This document shows, one piece after another, positions 15,033-21,137 of a stretch of DNA of 22,933 bases (within the stretch, counting starts at the first letter, position 1; each line of letters begins with the position of its first letter). Position numbers and translations under genes: made by a program. The DNA comes from an uncultured Fretibacterium sp. (GTDB lineage: Bacteria; Synergistota; Synergistia; Synergistales; Aminobacteriaceae), in contig CALGHA010000132.1 of assembly GCA_937915835.1 (NCBI GenBank), positions 1 through 22,933 of the forward strand, read 5' to 3'. The notes under the pieces were generated by a model. That model had not been told where the DNA came from. It searched no databases and worked only from the letters and a program-made list of their open reading frames with translations.

Positions 15033-16094
15033 TTATTCACGGTTTATACAGAGATTTGCGAAGTCAGTAGAGACCTTTATATCTGTCATTATCTTTTTAT
15101 TGAGTGAATTACGAATGAATAATAATGTACGTTTGATAATTACTAATGGGATTGCAAATATTCCAAGTTTTTTCTTTAGTACTTGACGAGATTTATATCT
15201 TTTTATTCGCTCTATTCGCTCGTAAGTCGCAGTTTTTAACTTTTCTGAAAAATCGGATTTTTCAGAGTCGCATCTTTCCAGTAACATATTTTCTAGTATG
15301 ATACTATCATTACTAGTTATTTTATGTATTGCCCATGACGTTACATTAAAAATTATTAAATTTGTTGAAGAAATACCCGCATGTATTTCATAAAAAATTA
15401 TGTTTTTGTTGAAATATGATATTTTTCTTTTATCGAACACCATCATTCTAATTAGATGGTCTTCTAAAAGTTTTACTCCTCTAGTTAAACCTTCTGTAAA
15501 ATATTTAATTAATATTTCACGTTTATAAAGCATCATACAACCGTACGCTATATCCCCATTAATTAAATAAGTTTCTCTCAGCATATCGGGAAATTTATAG
15601 GCTTCCACATTTTGAGGTGAACGAGTACATTCTATAATTTTTACAGGATTGGAAAATGCTTTATAGCATACAGCCTTAGAAACTTGAACATCTGAATTAT
15701 TCTTTACAGCATCATTATAAGAATCCCGCAGTGCGTATTCATCAAAGAACATATCGCCTTGACCAATTCCGCGAATGTAATCTCCCTGTGCGACTTTTGC
15801 AGCCTCAAGAAGGTTTTTTAAGATGCCGAAGTTTTCAGAACGCGATATTAACGTATAATTTGTAAAAGAATGACGTGAAAAGAAATCGCGTATTTTATCG
15901 AAATAATTATCTTTTGAGCAATCATCAGCTACAATTAGTTCGAAGTTAATATCTTTCTGAAGTATAATAGAGTTTAATGTTGCTCTAACTCTTTCCCATG
16001 AAGCGTTGTAAGTAAGGACAATAACAGACAAAGAAGCGGGCGTTGGGCGTTGGGCGTTGGGCGCATTATACCCAGTTTCTGCCGAAGGTGTCAA
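15033..16094 (-). CDS. GT2-family glycosyltransferase with heptamer array in its N-terminus
   Basis: Predicted inverting glycosyltransferase (GT-A fold) adding a sugar to a surface glycan on the cytosolic membrane face. The domain starts at SLSVIVLTYNASWERVRATL. ELIVADDCSKDN holds the nucleotide-binding Asp pair, IGQGDMFF stands where the metal-binding DxD lies, and LLEDHLIRMMVF resembles the 'ED' catalytic-base region. A C-terminal hydrophobic and basic stretch (IFAIPLVIIKRTLLFI) may attach it to the membrane. A TTG at 16094 is chosen as start because AAGGAGG lies 9 bases upstream; an upstream in-frame ATG at 16121 lacks such a site. Codons 14-22 are the CGCCCAA array (reading NAQRPTP), so one unit gained or lost would frameshift the enzyme from this start. 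The body looks more AT-rich than its neighbours, suggesting separate acquisition. Confidence 0.85.
   Translation of the reverse strand: MTPSAETGYNAPNAQRPTPASLSVIVLTYNASWERVRATLNSIILQKDINFELIVADDCSKDNYFDKIRDFFSRHSFTNYTLISRSENFGILKNLLEAAKVAQGDYIRGIGQGDMFFDEYALRDSYNDAVKNNSDVQVSKAVCYKAFSNPVKIIECTRSPQNVEAYKFPDMLRETYLINGDIAYGCMMLYKREILIKYFTEGLTRGVKLLEDHLIRMMVFDKRKISYFNKNIIFYEIHAGISSTNLIIFNVTSWAIHKITSNDSIILENMLLERCDSEKSDFSEKLKTATYERIERIKRYKSRQVLKKKLGIFAIPLVIIKRTLLFIRNSLNKKIMTDIKVSTDFANLCINRE
16038..16063 (-). repeat. Heptanucleotide array, unit CGCCCAA, ~3.7 copies
   Basis: Three exact 7-base units plus 5 bases, within the first 25 codons of the glycosyltransferase and one base downstream of TATAAT. 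The current copy number keeps the GT2 domain in frame with the TTG start. Confidence 0.95.
16065..16094 (-). promoter_or_regulatory. Consensus sigma70-like promoter overlapping the glycosyltransferase start
   Basis: TTGACA (16089-16094) and TATAAT (16065-16070) are perfect hexamers 18 bases apart, lying inside the first ten codons. If used, the transcript would begin within the heptamer array and lack the AAGGAGG ribosome site, so it may serve downstream genes rather than the glycosyltransferase. Confidence 0.5.
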
Positions 16095-16103
16095 GAATTT
16101 TCT

Positions 16104-16159
16104 CCTCCTTTTATTTCTCAAATATAAAATTTCATGTTGATTTGCCGCAAATTATATCA
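16104..16159 (-). promoter_or_regulatory. Extended -10 and ribosome site for the glycosyltransferase
   Basis: TGATATAAT (16151-16159, minus strand) is an extended -10 element. About 40 bases on, AAGGAGG (16104-16110) lies 9 bases before the TTG start. Together they support the start at 16094. Confidence 0.55.
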
Positions 16160-16233
16160 TCATAGGGAAAATTATTGATAGTCTGCTACAATAACAAAAT
16201 CTTGAAACTCTACACAAAGGAGAAAATTTTTTC

Positions 16234-17253
16234 ATGGCAAAAGTTTATTACGAGAAGGACTGCGACTTAGGGAAATTAACCGGCCGCAAAATTGCAATTA
16301 TCGGTTACGGCTCACAGGGACATGCACACGCGATGAATTTACGCGATTCCGGCTGTGATGTAATCGTCGGACTTTACAAGGGCGGAAAATCCTGGCCGGT
16401 CGCAGAAAAAGACGGCTTTACGGTTATGACAGTCAGCGAGGCTACGAAAGCGGCAGATATCATTATGATATTAATCAACGACGAGAAACAGGCCGACATG
16501 TATAAATCTGAAATGCTGCCTTATCTCACAGAGGGAAAGACAATTGCATTTGCTCACGGCTTTAACATTCGCTATAAACAAATCGTAGCTCCTAAGGGTG
16601 TCGACGTATTCATGGCGGCTCCGAAAGGTCCGGGTCATACAGTGAGAAGTCAATACGTCGCGGGTAAAGGCGTTCCGTGTCTTGTTGCTGTTGAGCAGGA
16701 CGCTTCGGGAAAATGCCTTGACACAGCTTTAGCTTACATCGCTGGAATTGGCGGAGCTCGTGCAGGAATTCTTGAGACCACAATGCAACAGGAGACAGAA
16801 ACTGACTTATTCGGTGAACAGACTGTATTATGCGGCGGAGTTGTTGATTTAATGCAGTGCGGCTTTGAAGTTCTTTGTGAAGCCGGATATGACCCAGTCA
16901 ACGCATATTTTGAGTGTATTCACGAGATGAAATTAATAATTGACCTTGTGAACAGGGGCGGAGTTGCCGCGATGAATTACTCAATTTCCGACACCGCAGA
17001 ATTTGGCGAATACGTCTCAGGGCCTCGTGTACTTCCTCATGATGAGATTAAAGCGAACATGAGAAAAGTTTTAGCTGACATTCAGGACGGAACATTTGCG
17101 GGACGATGGATTGCTGAGAACAAGAACGGCCGAACTTTCTTCAACTCGAAACGTGATATGCTTGCTCGTCACCCGATGGAAGTAATCGGCAAAGAACTTC
17201 GCGAGCAAATGTTATGGAAGGACGGCGGAGGGCTTGACGACGTATCGAAGTGA
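16234..17253 (+). CDS. ilvC: Ketol-acid reductoisomerase
   Basis: Second common step of valine and isoleucine synthesis: NADPH-dependent isomerisation and reduction of acetolactate or acetohydroxybutyrate, needing Mg2+. It has 339 residues, a class I (short) enzyme. The Rossmann motif is AIIGYGSQGHAHAMNLRDSG (20-39), and the cofactor loop reads YKGGKSW. The catalytic region includes AAPKGPGHTVR, then the metal ligands in ETDLFGEQTVLCGG, then HEMKLIIDLV and AMNYSISDTAEFGEY. The C-terminus ENKNGRTFFNS is typical. GGAGAAAA lies upstream of the ATG. It overlaps ilvD by 20 bases and is divergent from the glycosyltransferase, with only about 139 bases between them. No T-box or leader peptide is visible there. 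Confidence 0.97.
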   Translation: MAKVYYEKDCDLGKLTGRKIAIIGYGSQGHAHAMNLRDSGCDVIVGLYKGGKSWPVAEKDGFTVMTVSEATKAADIIMILINDEKQADMYKSEMLPYLTEGKTIAFAHGFNIRYKQIVAPKGVDVFMAAPKGPGHTVRSQYVAGKGVPCLVAVEQDASGKCLDTALAYIAGIGGARAGILETTMQQETETDLFGEQTVLCGGVVDLMQCGFEVLCEAGYDPVNAYFECIHEMKLIIDLVNRGGVAAMNYSISDTAEFGEYVSGPRVLPHDEIKANMRKVLADIQDGTFAGRWIAENKNGRTFFNSKRDMLARHPMEVIGKELREQMLWKDGGGLDDVSK

Positions 17254-18904
17254 TAACATCAAAGCAGGCGTTGAACGTACACCGAACGTCAGCTTGCTTT
17301 ATGCTCTCGGTCTCACTAAAGAAGAAATTTCACGCCCGATAATCGGAGTTGTAAGTTCATTCAGTGAAGTAGTTCCGGGTCATATGCATTTGGACAAACT
17401 TGCTCTTGCTGTCAAAGAAGGAATTTACGCGGCTGGTGGAACTCCGATAATGTTTCCGGCGATTGCTGTTTGTGACGGTATCGCAATGGGACATATCGGC
17501 ATGAAATATTCGCTTGTGTCTCGTGATTTGGTCGCTGACTCAACCGAAGCTATGGCGATGGCTCATCAATTTGACGGTCTCGTGATGATTCCGAACTGCG
17601 ATAAGAACGTTCCCGGTCTCTTAATGGCGGCGGCTCGCGTTAATATCCCGACAATTTTCTGCGCTGGCGGGCCAATGTTAGCAGGACATCTCAAGGATGG
17701 ACGGCGAACTTGTTTAAGTCATATGTTCGAGGCTGTCGGAGCTTATCATGCGGGAAAACTCGATGAAGCCGGAGTTGATGATTACACGGAGAATGCTTGC
17801 CCTTCATGCGGTTCATGTTCAGGAATGTACACGGCCAATTCGATGAACTGTTTGACTGAAGCAATCGGCATGTCCTTACGCGGCAACGGAACAATCCCGG
17901 CTCCATATTCGGCGAGAATAAGATTAGCGAAGTTGACGGGCATGAAGATTATGGAACTCGTCGAGAAAAATATTCGTCCATGCGATATTATGACGGCTGA
18001 AGCGTTTCACAATGCAGAGGCTGTTGATATGGCGTTAGGCTGTTCGACAAACACGATGCTTCATCTTCCTGCGATTGCTCACGAAGCCGGAGTTGATATA
18101 AATCTCAGCTATGCAAACGAAATCAGTGAACGTACGCCTAATCTTTGTCATTTGGCACCAGCTGGTGATACTTTCATGGAAGATTTAGACCGAGCCGGAG
18201 GAGTTTATGCCGTAATGAATGAGCTTGCCAAGAAAGATTTGATTGATACGAGCCTCATTACAGCGACGGGAAAAACTGTAGCCGAGAATATTGCAAACGC
18301 CTTCAACAACGACACAAATATAATTCGTCCGATTGATAATCCATATTCACAGACCGGCGGAATTGCTGTGCTGAAAGGCAATCTTGCTCCAGACGGTTGT
18401 GTAGTGAAACGTTCGGCTGTTGCTCCTGAGATGATGAAGCATGAAGGTCCTGCGAGAGTTTTTGACAGTGAGGACGACGCGATTAAAACGATTTATGCCG
18501 GAGGGATTAAGGCCGGTGATGTCGTTGTAATTCGTTACGAAGGACCGAAGGGCGGACCTGGAATGCGCGAGATGTTGAACCCTACGAGTGCAATTTGCGG
18601 AATGGGATTAGACACGAGCGTTGCGTTGATTACCGACGGGAGATTTTCCGGAGCAACACGAGGCGCGAGTATTGGACATGTTTCACCGGAGGCGGCTTCG
18701 GGTGGTAATATTGGCCTGGTTCATGAGGGAGATATTATCAGCATTGACATCAACAATTACAGCATTACGCTCAAAGTCTCAGACGAGGAATTAGCGAAAC
18801 GCCGCGAGAATTGGAAGCCTCTTGAGCCGAAGATTAAGACGGGATATTTAGCGAGATATGCGAAACTTGTAACTAGTGCGGACAAGGGAGCAATCTTAGA
18901 GTAA
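17234..18904 (+). CDS. ilvD: Dihydroxy-acid dehydratase
   Basis: Third common step of branched-chain amino-acid synthesis: dehydration of dihydroxy acids to 2-keto acids with an iron-sulfur cluster and Mg2+. It has 556 residues, the usual length. Motifs are CDGIAMGHIGMKYSL (near 79), IPNCDKNVPG (first cluster Cys), ENACPSCGSCSGMYTANSMNC (further Cys), VDMALGCSTNTMLHLPAIA and GLDTSVALITDGRFSGATRG at the C-terminal active site. The start is a TTG at 17234, inside the end of ilvC, with GGAGG just 2-3 bases upstream, too close to be ideal; the next codons (TYRSDNIKAGVERTP) match the family start, so no later start is likely. The pair is probably co-transcribed and ends at a terminator. Confidence 0.96.
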   Translation: MTTYRSDNIKAGVERTPNVSLLYALGLTKEEISRPIIGVVSSFSEVVPGHMHLDKLALAVKEGIYAAGGTPIMFPAIAVCDGIAMGHIGMKYSLVSRDLVADSTEAMAMAHQFDGLVMIPNCDKNVPGLLMAAARVNIPTIFCAGGPMLAGHLKDGRRTCLSHMFEAVGAYHAGKLDEAGVDDYTENACPSCGSCSGMYTANSMNCLTEAIGMSLRGNGTIPAPYSARIRLAKLTGMKIMELVEKNIRPCDIMTAEAFHNAEAVDMALGCSTNTMLHLPAIAHEAGVDINLSYANEISERTPNLCHLAPAGDTFMEDLDRAGGVYAVMNELAKKDLIDTSLITATGKTVAENIANAFNNDTNIIRPIDNPYSQTGGIAVLKGNLAPDGCVVKRSAVAPEMMKHEGPARVFDSEDDAIKTIYAGGIKAGDVVVIRYEGPKGGPGMREMLNPTSAICGMGLDTSVALITDGRFSGATRGASIGHVSPEAASGGNIGLVHEGDIISIDINNYSITLKVSDEELAKRRENWKPLEPKIKTGYLARYAKLVTSADKGAILE

Positions 18905-18914
18905 AAAATGAACA

Positions 18915-18946
18915 CCCCCGTTCGTGAATGAGCGGGGGATTTTTTT
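18915..18946 (+). terminator. Rho-independent terminator after ilvD
   Basis: CCCCCGTTC and GAGCGGGGG pair over 9 positions (one G-T) around a 6-base loop, followed by T7. On the minus strand the stem is followed by T6 after a short gap, so it may also end the FkbM methyltransferase transcript, whose stop codon overlaps the T-run. Confidence 0.9.
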
Positions 18947-19724
18947 ATGCTTTCTTAGAGTTAACAGCCTTTTCCCACAAATCTTTTAGGACAAATATTG
19001 AGTTGAGATGATTATCTAGAAACAACATATAACCGAGCGGCTCAAGTATTGCGCAGATTTCAGGAATATGATTTGTTTTTAAACCATAATCCCAAGTCTC
19101 AGTGCAAATTATTTTTGGTAGTGAAGGACATTCTTTTAAGCTCTCAAGTATCATCTCATCAAGCCCTTCTGTATCAATAGACATAAAATCGGGAAATACA
19201 CCGCTACAATATTCGGTAATTATTTTGTTTAACGTCTCAACTTTGACATTGATAACATCTACAACTTTAAATCCGTATTCTTTGCAGATAAACTCGGCTT
19301 CTTGTTTTGAGAATGTGCTTAGAGCATTTGCATTCATAACATAAAATGGCATTACACCGCTGGAAGGCCCTATTCCCATCATTAAATTAATATCTTTTTT
19401 GCGATATAAATTAATGACATCGAATAATATAGGGTTAGGCTCTATGTTAATTCCTCGTGAACCTCTGGCGTAAAATAAGGCGGTGTTGCTTAAAAAATAT
19501 GGATGATGTGCTCCAATGTCTATGTAAGAAGGAGTTTCAATATCAAGGCAGTCGAACATCCCACGAATAATATAATCTTCAGATTTCTGGGAAAAACTTA
19601 ATGCCCCCCCCCCATTAGCATAAACTACGTACGCCATGTATGCTCTCGTTCTTTTCAGCCTATTTTTAATGGATGAAGGGATAAATTTTGTAAGTAACAA
19701 GTTATTATTCAGCCTCTCTTTCAA
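18945..19724 (-). CDS. FkbM-family methyltransferase with in-frame G10 tract (phase ON)
   Basis: Predicted SAM-dependent O-methyltransferase of the FkbM family, commonly acting on glycans. The family core is complete: FSQKSEDYIIRGMF, SYIDIGAHHPYFLSNTALFYARGSRGINIEPNP (SAM motif I and acidic strand), then VKVETLNKII and PDFMSIDTEGLDEMIL, the typical 'D.EG.E' region. Length is 259 residues. The tract of ten G at 19604-19613 encodes three Gly and the start of Ala just before the core (YANGGGALSF), and as sequenced the frame is open through it. Start choice is uncertain: TTG at 19724 is the longest, TTG at 19700 has AGAGAGG 12 bases upstream, and an ATG at about 19638 lies just before the tract. 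All of these put the tract inside the coding region. Confidence 0.85.
   Translation of the reverse strand: MKERLNNNLLLTKFIPSSIKNRLKRTRAYMAYVVYANGGGALSFSQKSEDYIIRGMFDCLDIETPSYIDIGAHHPYFLSNTALFYARGSRGINIEPNPILFDVINLYRKKDINLMMGIGPSSGVMPFYVMNANALSTFSKQEAEFICKEYGFKVVDVINVKVETLNKIITEYCSGVFPDFMSIDTEGLDEMILESLKECPSLPKIICTETWDYGLKTNHIPEICAILEPLGYMLFLDNHLNSIFVLKDLWEKAVNSKKA
19604..19613 (-). repeat. G10 homopolymer tract (coding strand) in the FkbM methyltransferase
   Basis: Ten consecutive G on the coding strand, before the methyltransferase core. The current length leaves the frame open; loss or gain of one G would truncate the protein ahead of the SAM motif. Confidence 0.95.
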
Positions 19725-19738
19725 AGTTCAAAAGTTCA
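19720..19738 (-). repeat. Imperfect 7-8 base repeat before the FkbM start
   Basis: Two near-identical GAACTTT(T) units and a partial third lie 8 bases downstream of a TATAAT. This resembles a short or decayed version of the three heptamer arrays. Confidence 0.4.
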
Positions 19739-19746
19739 GTGTCGAG

Positions 19747-19775
19747 ATTATAACGTAATCAATATCATCATGCAA
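19747..19775 (-). promoter_or_regulatory. Candidate promoter for the FkbM methyltransferase
   Basis: TTGCAT (19770-19775), a 17-base spacer and a perfect TATAAT (19747-19752) point toward the methyltransferase. The pair begins just downstream of the epimerase stop. Confidence 0.45.
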
Positions 19776-19780
19776 TTTCG

Positions 19781-20791
19781 TTATTTATGATATTCAGCAT
19801 ACCACTCTGCAAATTTCCTTAAGCCCTCATGAATATTTATTCTCGGCGTAAAGTTAAAATCTCGTTCAAGTTTCGAGCTGTCAGCAAACGTAACAGGAAC
19901 ATCACCGGGCTGTAACGGGACAAGTTCACGATGAGCCGCAAAGTCATAATTCTCCGGCAAAATTCCGGCTCTCACTAATTCACTCTGCAAAGTTTCAACA
20001 AATTCAAGCAAGTTTTCAGGTTTTCCTCCGCCAATGTTATACACGCTGAATTTCTCCGGAACTCCCTGCATAACTCTATAAACGCCTTCGATAATATCAT
20101 CAATGTACGTAAAATCCCGCTCACATTTCCCGTAATTAAAAATTTTTATCGTTCCGCCGTTTTTGAGAGTGTCAGTAAACTTGAAATATGCCATGTCAGG
20201 ACGACCAGCCGGACCGTAAACCGTGAAAAATCGTAATCCCGTCGCTTTAATCCCGTAAAGATGAGAATACGCGTGCGCTAAAAGTTCATTGCTCTTCTTC
20301 GTGGCCGCATAAAGTGAAACTGGGTTATCCGTCTTGTCGTCGGTCGAGAAGGGAATTTTTGTGTTGCCGCCGTAAACCGAAGATGACGATGCAAAGACTA
20401 AATGCCGCAAATTTTCTGAACGTCTGCATGCTTCCAGAATATTATAGAAGCCGATGATGTTTGATTGAATGTAAGCGTCAGGATTAATTATCGAGTATCT
20501 TACGCCAGCTTGAGCCGCTAAATTCACGACAATAAAAGGCTTGAACTCGTCAAAAATTTTTCTCACGTCGTCAGCATTGCTTATGTCGCCATGAATAAAC
20601 TTGAAATTTTCATTTCTCTCTAACTGTTGCAATCTGTAACTCTTCAGGTCAACGCTGTAATAATCGTTCATGTTGTCAATCCCGATTACCCGACATCCTT
20701 CGTCAAGCAATCTTTGAGACAATGCCGACCCGATAAAACCCGCTGAACCCGTAACTAAAATATTTCCATCATGCAAGTCTATTTTTATCAA
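19781..20791 (-). CDS. NAD-dependent sugar epimerase, UDP-glucuronate 4-epimerase-like
   Basis: Extended short-chain dehydrogenase/reductase that probably interconverts UDP-glucuronate and UDP-galacturonate at C4 for surface polysaccharide synthesis. It has 336 residues. The NAD motif is VTGSAGFIGSAL (13-24), and IDNMNDYYSVDLK (38-50) is characteristic of UDP-glucuronate 4-epimerases. The catalytic Ser lies in FASSSSVYG (near 137) and the Tyr/Lys pair is Y161 and K165 (LYAATKKSNE). RFFTVYGPAGRPDMA and CERDFTYIDDI complete the family pattern. The start is a TTG at 20791 with AGGAG about 10 bases upstream. The operator-like palindrome (20825-20846) lies 34 bases before it, so its transcription may be controlled there. 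Confidence 0.87.
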   Translation of the reverse strand: MIKIDLHDGNILVTGSAGFIGSALSQRLLDEGCRVIGIDNMNDYYSVDLKSYRLQQLERNENFKFIHGDISNADDVRKIFDEFKPFIVVNLAAQAGVRYSIINPDAYIQSNIIGFYNILEACRRSENLRHLVFASSSSVYGGNTKIPFSTDDKTDNPVSLYAATKKSNELLAHAYSHLYGIKATGLRFFTVYGPAGRPDMAYFKFTDTLKNGGTIKIFNYGKCERDFTYIDDIIEGVYRVMQGVPEKFSVYNIGGGKPENLLEFVETLQSELVRAGILPENYDFAAHRELVPLQPGDVPVTFADSSKLERDFNFTPRINIHEGLRKFAEWYAEYHK

Positions 20792-20824
20792 ATTTTAATC
20801 ACTCCTGAAATTTTTTATAGCAAC

Positions 20825-20846
20825 AAAATATAACACGTTCTATTTT
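20825..20846. repeat. 22-base imperfect palindrome, copy 2 (operator-like)
   Basis: Identical over 22 bases to 2467-2488 (arms AAAATA and TATTTT). It lies 34 bases from the epimerase start and 88 bases from rpmB in a divergent intergenic region. Flanking bases differ between the copies, so the shared unit is the palindrome itself. Confidence 0.55.
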
Positions 20847-20876
20847 CGTGAGCATTCCCGTAAAAATCTTAGTAAA

Positions 20877-20885
20877 TGCTATAAT
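20877..20885 (+). promoter_or_regulatory. Extended -10 promoter for rpmB
   Basis: TGCTATAAT is a full extended -10 element, about 49 bases before the rpmB ATG; no good -35 is visible. AGCATT (20851-20856) and AATGCT (20875-20880) form a small inverted repeat that overlaps the element. Confidence 0.6.
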
Positions 20886-20933
20886 ACCAAATTATAAATT
20901 TTTGCATTAAGTAAATGGAGGAATATTTTTATT

Positions 20934-21137
20934 ATGGCTAAATTTTGTGAATGCTGCGGACGCGGTCCAGTTTCAGGAAATGCTGTAAGCCACTCAAATC
21001 GTCATACTCGCAGACGCTGGAACATCAACCTTCAGACAGTAAGAATTGACGCTGGCGACGGCGAAACTATGAAAGTTAAAGTCTGCACAAAATGTTTGAA
21101 GTCCGGCTTCGTCAAGAGGGCTGTTAATGCAAATTAA
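20934..21137 (+). CDS. rpmB: 50S ribosomal protein L28
   Basis: Large-subunit ribosomal protein bL28 of 67 residues. MAKFCECCGRGPVSGN at the start and VKVCTKCLKSG near the end supply two Cys pairs that form a zinc ribbon (the C+ form). SHSNRHTRRRWNINLQ is the conserved RNA-binding core. GGAGGA lies 11 bases before the ATG. The last 11 bases overlap the start of pepA, so the two are likely coupled. It is divergent from the epimerase. Confidence 0.97.
   Translation: MAKFCECCGRGPVSGNAVSHSNRHTRRRWNINLQTVRIDAGDGETMKVKVCTKCLKSGFVKRAVNAN

Noticed and set aside
15033..16121. ATG at 16121 as the glycosyltransferase start
   Set aside because: It has no ribosome site, whereas the TTG at 16094 has AAGGAGG 9 bases upstream; the extra residues (MRNKRRRKF) are simply the translated ribosome-site region.
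16122..16233. T-box or leader-peptide attenuator upstream of ilvC
   Set aside because: The space to the glycosyltransferase is short, and no T-box sequence, run of branched-chain codons or terminator hairpin is visible.
2467..20846. The two identical 22-base palindromes as direct repeats bounding an 18-kb mobile island
   Set aside because: The enclosed region includes coaX, dus and ilvCD, with no integrase, transposase or tRNA. Both copies sit in divergent promoter regions, so an operator fits better.
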